From contig CP051143.1 of assembly GCA_001592805.2 (NCBI GenBank), forward strand, positions 620,001 to 684,000: a stretch of DNA of 64,000 nt, in the 5' to 3' direction. The position numbers and the translations under genes were made by a program. This document shows, in pieces, positions 52,539 through 62,200 of the stretch; the stretch's first letter is position 1; the number at the start of each line of letters is the position of its first letter. The stretch is from Peltaster fructicola (lineage: Eukaryota > Ascomycota > Dothideomycetes). The notes under the pieces are model-generated. The model was not told the DNA's origin, made no database searches, and saw only the letters and a list, made by a program, of their open reading frames with translations.

Positions 52539-54944
52539 TCATAGTCTCTCGCCAGTCTTTACATCCTTCTCAACAGTCTTGGCACGATCGATCACAGGCC
52601 CTTTGGCACCTTGCTGCCTCTCCACAGACCGAAGTAGACTACCTTGCGTGAAGCGATCGTGTCCGGAGATTTCCACCATTGGCCCTTTTGCATGTGCACC
52701 ATCAAGCACACCTCTACCACGGTTGCTATTGCCCCAGCCGCCTTGGCTCTGTGCGAGCAGGCCTTCTCCAGTGAAAGGCTCAAGATCTACACTGTCCCTG
52801 GTACTCTGAAGACTTTGTCGTGGGTTGATTGACTGCATCGCAGTAGCTGAGACCTGCTGACTGTTCTGACGATCGTGTTCTTGAGTGATTGGACTCGTGG
52901 CTTTGTCGATGAGAGCATGTCCGCGGTCCGAGTGAAACTCACGACTGCTGCGCGGAGGCAGTCGATCCACTGCGGCTAAAGAGATGAGCGGGCGATGAGT
53001 CTTGGCAGGAGTAGTGCCAGTGCGTCTCAACTCTGTCGACGGTTGTCGTCTTTGTGTCTGTGATCGAGCTACTCTATTGTTGTCCACATCTGCCGTCTTG
53101 AGGAGTGCCAGAGGCTCGTCTTCAGCAAGCTGTGACCTCCGAGGTATGTCGGGGATGCGTTGTTTACTGGGCGCTTTCACAGCTGATGGTGCGACCATGT
53201 ATGAACTCAAGCGTTTGTTGTTGAAGTGATCCATGTCGAGCAGCGAAGAGAAGGTACCAAGCTGATAGTGGCTCTCAACACTGTCGATCTCGAGAGGACT
53301 CTGTACAGCTGGTGACGATATGCCAGCCTTTCTGCCAGAAGGATCGGCAGTTTGTGTGAAAATGCCTGCACCCATGACATTCACCAGATACCAGCTTCGC
53401 CAAGCCTGAACAGCTGCGTGAAAGTCGTCTGCAACACTTTTCTCGTTCACGCAGAAGAAGTGTACAAAGTTGGTAGTGTTCTCGAACATGCTGGACTTCT
53501 GTTGACTCTTGATCGCAAAGCAATTCTTCTTTGGAGGCTTGATCTTCTTCTTGATCTTCTCCTGTGTCGGGGTGTAGATGTCGAAGTCACTCAAGTGACA
53601 CACATTGGTCTGGTCGTTTGGCTTCTTGGGATCCTTCTGCACGCTAATTTGGCCGTCGCGCTTCAGATGCACAATCCGCTTGTCCCATTTGCCGACGCTC
53701 TGGCTGAAGTACAAGGTCCAGCTGGCGTCGCGAGGTTTCGTCTTAGGCACAGCTGACAAGCCAAGCTCAGTCTCAGAACTGCTAGTTCCGGGATCTATGA
53801 GGAGAAGACTGTTCTGTGCGTCATGGTCCCAGCTGTTCATGACATCTCGAATGTGCTCGTAGCGTCGTATAGCGCGATGAACACCAACTGAGCCAAAGTA
53901 CTCAAGCAGGACTGCAGACTTGACGTTGATCGGATTGCTCATCGTTGTTGCAGCACTCTTGATCAGATCGACAGGCGTAGTGGTCGGTGTGACTGGGTAC
54001 ATCATCTTGTATGTGCCGCACTCCAGTAGGACTCTCCTCTCGCCTGCGTTGACAGCCGAGACAGGCGCATCGCCGGCAGGCACAATCTCATCTTCCTCAT
54101 TACTTGACTTCGTGCCAGCCGTGCCAGGAGGCTTCACAGCATTCTGGTCGTGCTTCCTCTTGAACAATCCGAAGCCGAATCCTTTGCTCTTCTCATCGTG
54201 GTGCTCTGTCGGTCTTGTGGCACGGATTTGTCCTGATGTTGGTGGTCCATCGAGCTTCACAGGTGTAGGTGGACGAGGCGGCGGGAACAGTTCACCTGTT
54301 GGCGGTGGTGACTGCGTCAGGCTTGGAGGCGTCTCTGGTGACTTGGAGGCATGTTGTATGCTCTGCAACGATCGTGGAGACTCGAGGGTTGTGCCCGAAT
54401 CGACTCTGCGACTGAGTTTTGGAGGTGGAGGAGAGAAATGCTCGGAGGACTGTTCTCGACGCAATGGTCGTACACTCTGAGTGCTATTGCTGGTCGGTAG
54501 TAATGGAAAGAAGTGCTCAGAGGATTGTTCTCGGCGTAATGGTCGTGCAGGGCGTGTGCTGTTGCTCGTTGGCTGCGTTGATGAGAAGTGCTCAGAGGAC
54601 TGTTCTCTACGCAATGGCCGTACATTGGATGCACCACTGCTTGGCGGCGCTGCTGATCTATACCGTGATTTCGGCGACAGCTCAGACTGCGATGGTTGCT
54701 TGGGAAGTTGTGCTTGAGGTATGGCAGGCACTTCAGGAATCTGGCCTTGTGTGTCTGCGACCGACGGCTTCCGTCGATAACGCGATCGACTTCTCTCGAG
54801 CGGATCCTGTGGTGTCGTAGGCGACGCTTGAGCACATGGCAGCGGGAGAGCGTTTGTGCTATCGAGGTGTGCTTGAATGCGCTGCGCTCTGTAGCGTGAT
54901 GCTTTGCGCTGGGGCTGTAAGTTCGGCAATTGTGTCTCTGCCAT
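52539..54944 (-). CDS. RA- and PH-domain adaptor protein
   Basis: An intronless frame encodes 801 residues. The first about 290 residues are Pro/Ser/Arg-rich and disordered and contain a perfect-period 25-residue repeat (three RPLRREQSSEHF units at 109-170). A Ras-association (ubiquitin-like) domain covers about 303-385 (RRVLLECGTYKMMYPV) and a PH domain about 405-520 (WTLYFSQSVGKWDKRIVHL to AVQAWRSWYLVN). The RA-PH tandem resembles MRL/Grb7-type adaptors that couple Ras-like GTPases to membranes and actin. The fungal members are little studied. The C-terminal 280 residues are low-complexity with basic patches. Which GTPase it binds cannot be told from sequence. Confidence 0.85.
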   Translation of the reverse strand: MAETQLPNLQPQRKASRYRAQRIQAHLDSTNALPLPCAQASPTTPQDPLERSRSRYRRKPSVADTQGQIPEVPAIPQAQLPKQPSQSELSPKSRYRSAAPPSSGASNVRPLRREQSSEHFSSTQPTSNSTRPARPLRREQSSEHFFPLLPTSNSTQSVRPLRREQSSEHFSPPPPKLSRRVDSGTTLESPRSLQSIQHASKSPETPPSLTQSPPPTGELFPPPRPPTPVKLDGPPTSGQIRATRPTEHHDEKSKGFGFGLFKRKHDQNAVKPPGTAGTKSSNEEDEIVPAGDAPVSAVNAGERRVLLECGTYKMMYPVTPTTTPVDLIKSAATTMSNPINVKSAVLLEYFGSVGVHRAIRRYEHIRDVMNSWDHDAQNSLLLIDPGTSSSETELGLSAVPKTKPRDASWTLYFSQSVGKWDKRIVHLKRDGQISVQKDPKKPNDQTNVCHLSDFDIYTPTQEKIKKKIKPPKKNCFAIKSQQKSSMFENTTNFVHFFCVNEKSVADDFHAAVQAWRSWYLVNVMGAGIFTQTADPSGRKAGISSPAVQSPLEIDSVESHYQLGTFSSLLDMDHFNNKRLSSYMVAPSAVKAPSKQRIPDIPRRSQLAEDEPLALLKTADVDNNRVARSQTQRRQPSTELRRTGTTPAKTHRPLISLAAVDRLPPRSSREFHSDRGHALIDKATSPITQEHDRQNSQQVSATAMQSINPRQSLQSTRDSVDLEPFTGEGLLAQSQGGWGNSNRGRGVLDGAHAKGPMVEISGHDRFTQGSLLRSVERQQGAKGPVIDRAKTVEKDVKTGERL
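54435..54620 (-). repeat. 75-bp tandem coding repeat in the RA-PH gene
   Basis: Three units with exactly 75-bp spacing encode RPLRREQSSEHF followed by a variable Pro/Thr/Ser spacer; the first two spacers share PTSNST. The repeat is in frame, and the DNA copies differ at several synonymous positions, so it is not a very recent duplication. Confidence 0.9.
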
Positions 54945-55286
54945 CCTTCGTATATTGGCGCGGCAGTTGTGAGACAGCTTTCATATCTCGAAGTGCTATT
55001 GCCATGTGAATTTGCGCAAAAAGGCACCAGGTGTCGGGGAAGTGGTGCTAATTTGAGGCCGTTGTTGGCCTCGTGGCACTCGAGATCCCTTGATTTCTTT
55101 GGAAATCATGTCTCGATCTCATTTGCCCGTCGAGCGAAATTGCGCGCATGACAGGCGCATGGGCGTTCTTTCTGGGGCGCGTCTAATTTGAAGAGACGGT
55201 AAATATGCCGAAAGTGAAAGGCATATGCTTGCTAGCATTTTGTTCAGGCGATACAGGTGGTCTTCGCGACCTATATTATACAATGA
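54945..55286. other. Spacer between RA-PH gene and mL57 gene
   Basis: A 342-bp stretch between two minus-strand genes, containing the promoter of the RA-PH gene and the mL57 3' end. No ORF of note. Confidence 0.4.
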
Positions 55287-56161
55287 TTACAGCACTGGAC
55301 TCGAGGAGAAGCCTAACGGCTCTAGCACTCGCTGCTTGACCACCTCGTTCGCTACCTTTCCACCCTTTTGCAGTGCCACAGCCCCAATCAGAGCACACAA
55401 TGCATGTGCCATGACTCCCTGAATGCCACTGAGAGCCAACTGTTCGACTTGCCGGGGCTTCCACCTCACCACCCGGACGAGGCCATACCTGGCCGCTAAC
55501 CCGTGCATCTTGTTCGAGGCCAGCATACTTTGCTTCGCGAATGTTGTGACGTTCTCAAGGCCATTGAGAGCGGAATGTTGCTTCAGTGGATTGCTTTGTA
55601 TTCTGTCTTCTGCGGCCTGAGCTGTTTTACCTTGGAATAACGGAGGCGCTGCAAGGAGTGACTTTGCTGCCTGAAGGTCCAGTATGCGCTTTCCAAGGAA
55701 TGCTAGCCGGTCATTGTAGCCTTGAGCGCCTTGTTCGAAGGATTTGTGAGTGACAGCAAGCCACTATGTTGCAGTCAGCATCGTCGCAAGAGCTACAATT
55801 ATGCAGAACGTACCTTGACTTCGTCCGTCAGTACATCTCGTCCTTTGACTCCGCGACCAGCAGCATCGCCTATAAACCTGTCTAATGCCTTATCCAATAA
55901 CTCTTGGTCTTCATTGACCTTCCATTTCGGCTGGTTTGGCATTGGACGTAGTCTGAATGCCATCTTCATGGCAGGTGGTGTTTGTTTCCATCGTGGTAGC
56001 TGCATGCGATCCTCAGTCGGTACAGCTACTCGCGTATACGAATCCCGCGAGCTGCTGCCACCGCTGCTGAAAGCTCGATGAGGTGTCGTGGGCTTCGCAG
56101 CTCTGCGTAGTGATCGGGCGCACGAGGCACAGATGAAGGCTGGCCTTGTCGTTGATGTCAT
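55287..56161 (-). CDS. mrpl15: Mitochondrial large-subunit ribosomal protein mL57 (RNase III-like, MRPL15)
   Basis: Two exons on the minus strand, 56161-55814 and 55763-55287, are joined by a 50-nt intron (GTACGT...CATAG), giving 274 residues. The N-terminus is a mitochondrial presequence (MTSTTRPAFICASCARSLRR). The second exon begins WLAVTHKSFEQGAQGYNDRL, the inactive RNase III-like fold of yeast MRPL15. Catalytic acidic residues of true RNase III are not evident. It belongs to the mitoribosome large subunit. The junction DEVK-WLAVTHKSF is in phase and matches other fungi as far as I recall. Confidence 0.88.
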
Positions 56162-56411
56162 GGTGTTTGATGCGATGTTTTGTGCTCAGTATTCGTCAAG
56201 TCCAAAATGTTTGTCACGGACAGGGAGTCTCTACCGAGTGACAAAATTCGTGTCTCATTGTGCACGCCTCTGCCAACATGCTGGCCTTTCTGCTATATGC
56301 GCATACATTAACAAGTCACGATCAGATCATATTACGTCTCGTACAGCACCTGATTGCGCGTTTGCCATTGGACATCTCAATGCTATCTTGCTTGGTTGAA
56401 ATACTCCGAAT
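56162..56411. promoter_or_regulatory. mL57-rtt109 divergent promoter
   Basis: A 250-bp spacer separates the divergent starts of the two genes and must hold both promoters. No specific factor site is assigned. Confidence 0.4.
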
Positions 56412-57956
56412 ATGGATAGCTCTCAGCCAGATCTCCAGGAGGGATGCTTGGGACACGAACTAGCTGCAGCACTGCCGCTGGGCTCGACATACTCGATCAG
56501 ATACATCCATGCCAAACCGAAGAGATGTCAACCGTTGTTTTCACCGAGTATCCAAGGCGTAAGCGAAAGAACGACATTGACAAGCCATTTCCTTACTGTC
56601 AGCATTGTCTCAGACACCGATTCAAGTCAGGATGTCTTCGTCTACGCCGTTGAAGTATTGGTATATACCACTGCAAGACTCACGACAATGTTTGTGAGCA
56701 AAGCAGACTCGACTGGCTATTTGCCGCAGACCAGACCATCTCCGATCAGAACGATATCGACCGCTTTCCTGCGCTGGCTGTCACGTCGAAATCGTGCCAG
56801 ACGACCTGGAGGCAAGCAGGTCATATCATTATTTGGTCGAGCACAAGGCCAGTATCTGTTCCCTGGCTCAGCAGAGAATAGCAAGAAGCATGTTCTGGAT
56901 GATCGGCAGCTCATCAGATGGTGGGTACGTGTGCTCGACCCATTGATCAACGAAGCACACCATGGAGAGCTAGGCCGTCGAGGCTTCATAACCGTTCCTG
57001 GCTATCATGGCGCAGAACTAAGACAGTTCTTACCTGCAGCGAGAGATCAATGGAAGCCAGGTCATCCTTTACAAGAACTCGCCAGAGTCAGGAATGTCCC
57101 GGAATATGCACCGACTAGGTGTCTGCTGCCACGGTTTCCGGACGACCCAAAGGCTCGGTTCATGCAAGATCTAGATGATGAGATAGGACTCGCTGAGGAC
57201 GCTGGAGCCTTGGCATCAACTCTTACCAGTCCAAGCAAGCGCAAGGATGGTCGCTGGAAGTCCATACACGACCTGGATAGATTCTGGGAGGCCATGGAGT
57301 TCCGCCAAGAGTGTTCTTCCGGCAGAGTAGTTGGCTTTCTTTGGCTCGTCACGGACTATGAGACGAGCAGCAACGAGCTTTCTCAGGCCAGTGACGACTT
57401 GTACAGCACTGGAGCTTCGAGTCAAGCTCCTGTCTCTCAGGAGCACGACCACACATCAGATCAGAAAGCTAACAGCCACTATTCTAGGCGTAGAAAGAAA
57501 CGGAAGCTTACAGGAGTCATTATCGCTCGATCGCCTCGCGTCAAAGGTGCTTCGACGGGTGGTGTGGTCCAAGATCCTGCGAATCGATTCGATGGTGACG
57601 GACTCTGTATAACACCTGATGGCTATGATCAAGCCATGCAAACGCTGCTTCACCTCGATTTCGCAGATCTCGAAACTGCCACCAGGTCTACCTCCAAGTG
57701 GATCGCTGAGATTGCCGCTCTATGCGGTCAGCACAAGCATACCTGGACATTGAGTATACACGGTAAGGCAGCGTCCGCCGAGACTGGCGTCCTCGATAGA
57801 CGAGTAGGCCAGGTGAACGATCTTGGAGGCATGATCAGGAAAAAGAAGAGGCCTTTAGATAGTGCGACGACCAGCCAAACTTCTCCCGAAGCACAGCCAC
57901 AAGAGCCAGTGAAGTTGCTTGGAGCAGGACTTATCAGAAAGAAGCCAAAAGCATGA
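56412..57956 (+). CDS. rtt109: Histone H3-K56 acetyltransferase Rtt109
   Basis: An intronless frame encodes 514 residues. Family blocks visible are ALPLGSTYSIRYIHAKPKRC, VYAVEVLVYTTARLTTMFVS, KADSTGYL, SLFGRAQGQYLFPGSAEN, KKHVLDDRQLIRWWVRVLDP and the C-terminal FWEAMEFRQECSSGRVVGF. A Lys/Arg-rich loop (RRRKKRKL) lies at about 365 and a basic tail ends RKKPKA. Rtt109 acetylates H3 K56, and K9/K27 with Vps75, on newly made histones and is fungus-specific. It supports replication-coupled nucleosome assembly. The start ATG is the first of the frame and gives the normal N-terminus. Confidence 0.93.
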   Translation: MDSSQPDLQEGCLGHELAAALPLGSTYSIRYIHAKPKRCQPLFSPSIQGVSERTTLTSHFLTVSIVSDTDSSQDVFVYAVEVLVYTTARLTTMFVSKADSTGYLPQTRPSPIRTISTAFLRWLSRRNRARRPGGKQVISLFGRAQGQYLFPGSAENSKKHVLDDRQLIRWWVRVLDPLINEAHHGELGRRGFITVPGYHGAELRQFLPAARDQWKPGHPLQELARVRNVPEYAPTRCLLPRFPDDPKARFMQDLDDEIGLAEDAGALASTLTSPSKRKDGRWKSIHDLDRFWEAMEFRQECSSGRVVGFLWLVTDYETSSNELSQASDDLYSTGASSQAPVSQEHDHTSDQKANSHYSRRRKKRKLTGVIIARSPRVKGASTGGVVQDPANRFDGDGLCITPDGYDQAMQTLLHLDFADLETATRSTSKWIAEIAALCGQHKHTWTLSIHGKAASAETGVLDRRVGQVNDLGGMIRKKKRPLDSATTSQTSPEAQPQEPVKLLGAGLIRKKPKA

Positions 57957-58071
57957 CACCATAGTCTGTAGCTGAGGCTGTCCGTGTTTTAGAGGCAACA
58001 GCATAAGCTACGAACGATATCGAGATGTTGAGAGTGTCGTGCTGTATGCTCGTCACGTGCTGAGCTAGTAT

Positions 58072-58404
58072 CTACGACGGAACCGTTCCGACGTCTGTGT
58101 CCATCAAAGATTTCCTCGCGATTCTCCTTCGTCTTCTCTCCTGCACGCTTCCATTAGACAGTTCATGCCAGCAGCCGTGTGCATCTGCTTCTTGCCGATA
58201 CACTTGTGCTATCAAATTGCTGTATATGCGATTCAGAGATGCGGAGAGGGACACATTTGGGCGCCATAAGAGCTGGCTACACACTTTGTGCTGTTGTGTA
58301 GGCGGTGTCAGAGGCTCCCGACAGATCGCACGCCAAAGAGCCTGTATTCCACTTTGATGCATCTCTTCACCGCTGGTAGGTGTAGTCTGGTTTCCTCGAT
58401 TCAT
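58072..58404 (-). CDS. Small hypothetical ORF
   Basis: This 110-codon frame begins at a true ATG (MNRGNQTTPTSGEEMHQSG) and has a varied composition (ALWRAICREPLTPPTQQHK) ending in an Arg-rich patch and KSLMDTDVGTVPS. I recognise no family. It could be a separate small gene or part of a multi-exon gene with the ORF at 58498-58992. A competing frame over its 5' part (DLYEPEGNESRKPDY) also reads well, so the annotation is tentative. Confidence 0.3.
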   Translation of the reverse strand: MNRGNQTTPTSGEEMHQSGIQALWRAICREPLTPPTQQHKVCSQLLWRPNVSLSASLNRIYSNLIAQVYRQEADAHGCWHELSNGSVQERRRRRIARKSLMDTDVGTVPS

Positions 58405-58497
58405 TGCCTTCAGGTTCGTACAAGTCGCAGCACCCGTAGCTGTATTCCTGGTGTGTTCATCACATTGGTGTCTTGTAATTGAGGCACTTCAACCTTT

Positions 58498-58992
58498 CTA
58501 GCCACCACGAGTAGGTGGCCCATCGTGGACGTTTTCAGTATCGTTGGGTTCGTGCTGCAGATCCAACGACGCCTGCAGTGCTTGCGCCAGCTTTGTTTCG
58601 TCGCTGCAGTATTCTGTACTCAATTCGAACCAGACTGCGGACTCATTCTGTCGACCTCGTTGCGTAAGGAGATGGCCAACGACCGCCAGCGTCCAAGAAA
58701 GCTCGTCGAGAAGAGCACTGTTGCTCTTGCTGCGATCGGTCCTGCAGAGACGCTGCCACACGGTCAAGCGTCTCTCGATGCCATACTCAGTGACGATTTC
58801 CGTATCGCGCTGGTGATGTGACACTTCCTCCCACCACTGTGCATCGCGCTCGAGCACGTTGACGAAGTGATGTATCAGGCTGTCTGTTGCCTCGCTAGTG
58901 CAGTGTGTGATCGTGGTTTTGACGAGGGCCTGCATGAACAGATACTGCAAGCTATGCTCAACGCTGGTATGTCCGTTGGACGAAGAAGGCAT
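58498..58992 (-). CDS. Small hypothetical helical protein
   Basis: A 164-codon frame starts at an ATG in good context (AGCAACATGCC). The product is probably mainly helical: LQYLFMQALVKTTITH, SLIHHFVNVLERDAQWW and LLDELSWTLAVVGHLLTQ, resembling a pair of helical repeats. It ends ENVHDGPPTRGG. No family was recognised, and no signal peptide or transmembrane helix is seen. Its composition looks coding and differs from shadow ORFs. A further 3' exon beyond 58498 is possible. Confidence 0.45.
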   Translation of the reverse strand: MPSSSNGHTSVEHSLQYLFMQALVKTTITHCTSEATDSLIHHFVNVLERDAQWWEEVSHHQRDTEIVTEYGIERRLTVWQRLCRTDRSKSNSALLDELSWTLAVVGHLLTQRGRQNESAVWFELSTEYCSDETKLAQALQASLDLQHEPNDTENVHDGPPTRGG

Positions 58993-59272
58993 GTTGCTAG
59001 GTGTTGTCTATCACTGCCGTTAGAGTTGTCGAGTCGAGGATGGAGTCAAAGTTGGCGAGTACTCTTTCGTTTTTGTCAAGGATGTTTGCAAGTGACAAAC
59101 GCACGATCTGCTACAAACCGAATGTTTACTCCCACACAACACAAGAACAAGAACAATGGTGACATCTGACAGACACGAACTGAGATTCATTGACAATACT
59201 GAAGCGAGTTTACAGAAACATGGCACCGAGTCATGGATCTTTACAGCATGGTACGCCATGTCACATCTGCTA

Positions 59273-62200
59273 TCAAACGACTAACGCTCCAAGCAATAGA
59301 CTCTGCATGATGAACTCGTGACTGATGATCGTATGGCGACCATCCTTGCTCTTGAGCGACAAGACCGAGTCACTGTCAGCTGCGCTCTTGCGCCGCCTGT
59401 TACCTCGTGTGCTGCTGTGCTCGAATTCTTCGGCCGCCTCCCTAACATTGCTGTCTACCATGACATACGTCCAGCTATCATCTTCCATGATAATCTTGGC
59501 AGCCTCCGCGATGTCTTCAACAGGTCGAATGTCGCCAGCACCGATCGCTAGGGTGAGGAAAGCATAAGACTGCCGCTTGCCAACCAGGGAGGACTTGTCT
59601 TTGCGTGGCATCACAGCCAAGACCTTGTCGCCGTTCAGCAACAGATCTCGGCCGTTGATTATGTCTTGGAAAGTCGCGTTGTTTGGTGGATAGGTCGCCA
59701 GCGTGCGACTTCGTATGGCGCCATCAAGATATGCGGACTCGCCTGCTGGAAGCAGGTATCTACTCCACGGCAGTGCCTGAGGTGCACCAGAGGCTGAGTT
59801 GCGAGATTGATCAAGGCTGTCAGTCACCCAGCGCACTGATAGTGTAGGTATGCCAAGTGCGAGAGCCTGCGTGTACTTGGTTTTTCGACAATGCTTGTCC
59901 GAAATCAGAGCCACAAAGCCAAGCGATTGGTATGCCGACTTGATCTTGAGCGTCAATGCATCATCATGGTTGCCCTTGAGCCCCAGCCGTCGCGAGATGC
60001 TCAGCGCCTCGAATAGATCCTCGAAGTCGTCGATTATCGTGCCTCCATTGTTCTCGATCTCCTCGAGACATTCCCTCCTGGCACTCTCCTTCTCAGGTTT
60101 GTTGGAGGACGTCACGGCGAAGACCATGTTAGCGAAGACATCGCCCGACTTCCATGATTTTCGACCTCGGACTGCGTCTTCTGAGCTTGCGGATGAGCTG
60201 GGCATCATGTATTGTTGCTTTCGAGCAGCTTGACGGCCTGAGCGTGATTTAGGAGTGCTGACCGTGGTGGTCGTTCGCGATGGTGTTGTTGGCCTGTCAT
60301 TTAGTTGTACCGTAGTACTTGGTAAAGTCAAGCCTCGCTCTGTGTAGGCCATAAGCATGGTAGGCGGCAGGTAGATGTCAGAAACGCTGATTCTCACAGG
60401 ATCACCTGTGGCTCCAGCATGACTGACCCGTTTGCCACCTTTTGGAAGTGCCATTAAGCTGCGGTGGCCATAGATGTCTTGGCCAGGTGGATTGCTGTCC
60501 CCTTTGTCTGGAATATCGAAGCTCTGAACGACCCAATTATTACGCATGTGAGCCATGTCGACTTTGAAGACATCACCCACGCGAAGGTCTAAAGGTGCCA
60601 GCTGAGTGGACTTCACACTGCTTTCCGATCCATCGTCAAAGCGGACATGTACCAAGCCTGCGCCAGCTGATTGTCCCGTCAGCGAAGCGGGATAGTACAT
60701 AGAGCGCGAGTCCTTGAATAGAGCGAAGACGCGATCCGGTCTCGTGATGTCTACTATGGGTGTAGTGGCGACTGTGGTGATTTCAACTGTAGTGGTAGGC
60801 TCTACCGTTGGAGGCTCTATTGCATCGTGCATCGAGGCGACCTCAGCATCGCTGGGTAATGCACTGTGCTTGGTAAGGTGATCATCTTGCGGGTCTGCGT
60901 GTGTCGTGGTCTTAGGTATGACTCTCGGACGACCCTTGCGAGAATACGTTCGCTTGCCAGGGCCACTAAGCTTAGCAAGTTGTTTGTCTCTCAGCGGGCG
61001 CGCTGCAATGAGTTGACTGACAGCAGTAGATCCGGCTGCTTCACGAGTCTTGACGCTGTCTGGTGTCTTGTCAGCGGTGCGGTCGTGCTGATCAATCTCA
61101 CGAGCTGTTGCATCTGCTCCGTCGTCGTCATCAGCATCGCCTTTCAAGTTGGCCTGCGCTAGCTGATCTCCTGACTGTGCCTCAGTTGGCTTGAGATTGC
61201 CAGTCTCGACCGCAACATCTCTGAGATCAGATTGGTGATCAAGCTCGACAGACCCATTCACGCCTTGCTCCGAGCTTGTCGGCGGTGTAGGATTGCTACT
61301 CACAATGGTTCGTGTGAGGCGGCGTCGCTTCTTGCTCCTCGGATCAAGTGCTGACACGGTTTGGCGTGCGTCCACTTTAGACGGCGAGGCTGTGGACGCA
61401 TAGTCCTGAAGCTCGCTCAACACGCCTGCGGCGTCCTCCATCTCAGCCGACAGCTCGTGGTCTATCGTTCGTTGAGTCGGCATGTTGGCTATGTCTGCAG
61501 CTCGTCTCGCTCCAGCGCGTCTAAGTGGTGTTGCAATGCTCTGTTGTGATGCTGTTGGTAGACCATGGCTGATAGGACGAGGTTGAGTGGGAGAAGGCTG
61601 AGTCGGAGCTGTTGCGTATGCCTGAGGGCTACCAGCATCCGGCACGTCATGCGTTGGAATCATTGGGAGTACTGGTGGATGACGAGATGCCCGGGGCATC
61701 AGTCCGCCCTCGGCAACTGCTGCAATGTTGTGACCAGATCGCGGAACACTTTCTTCGGTAGCAGGGGTCTTCGCAGCGATCGAAGGGCTATCTGCATCAA
61801 TCATGTCTTCATCTGACTGATCGTCCTCGGGCACAAGTGCTCCTGATAGAGGAGGAGGGCTCGAGCCCATACGAGTTGTCGACTTCTTGGTGGTGAGGAT
61901 ATGTTTTGCTGCTTGCTGTGAGCGAGGCCAAACTTGTGACTGAGCGGCGAGCTGCTGGCTTGTGACCGATGGGTATTGTGACCCAGGGATTACGCTTGAA
62001 GTGGAGGGCAAGTGTTGCTGGGCTGCCGATAACAACGAACGTCTTTCGCTCTGTGGCACAACCTGGGAACCGAGAGACGTAGGCTGTGTAGCATGAAATA
62101 CTCTCGAGGCATCCAGTTGCGGTTGTGATCCAGGTACAATCTCAGCTTCGGCATTACTGACCACCGTCTCCTCATCATGCATCTCAGCATTCTGCTCGTG

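Noticed and set aside
53920-54480. 186-codon plus-strand ORF opposite the RA-PH gene
   Set aside because: Gly/Ser/Val-rich antisense shadow of the low-complexity and RA coding sequence.
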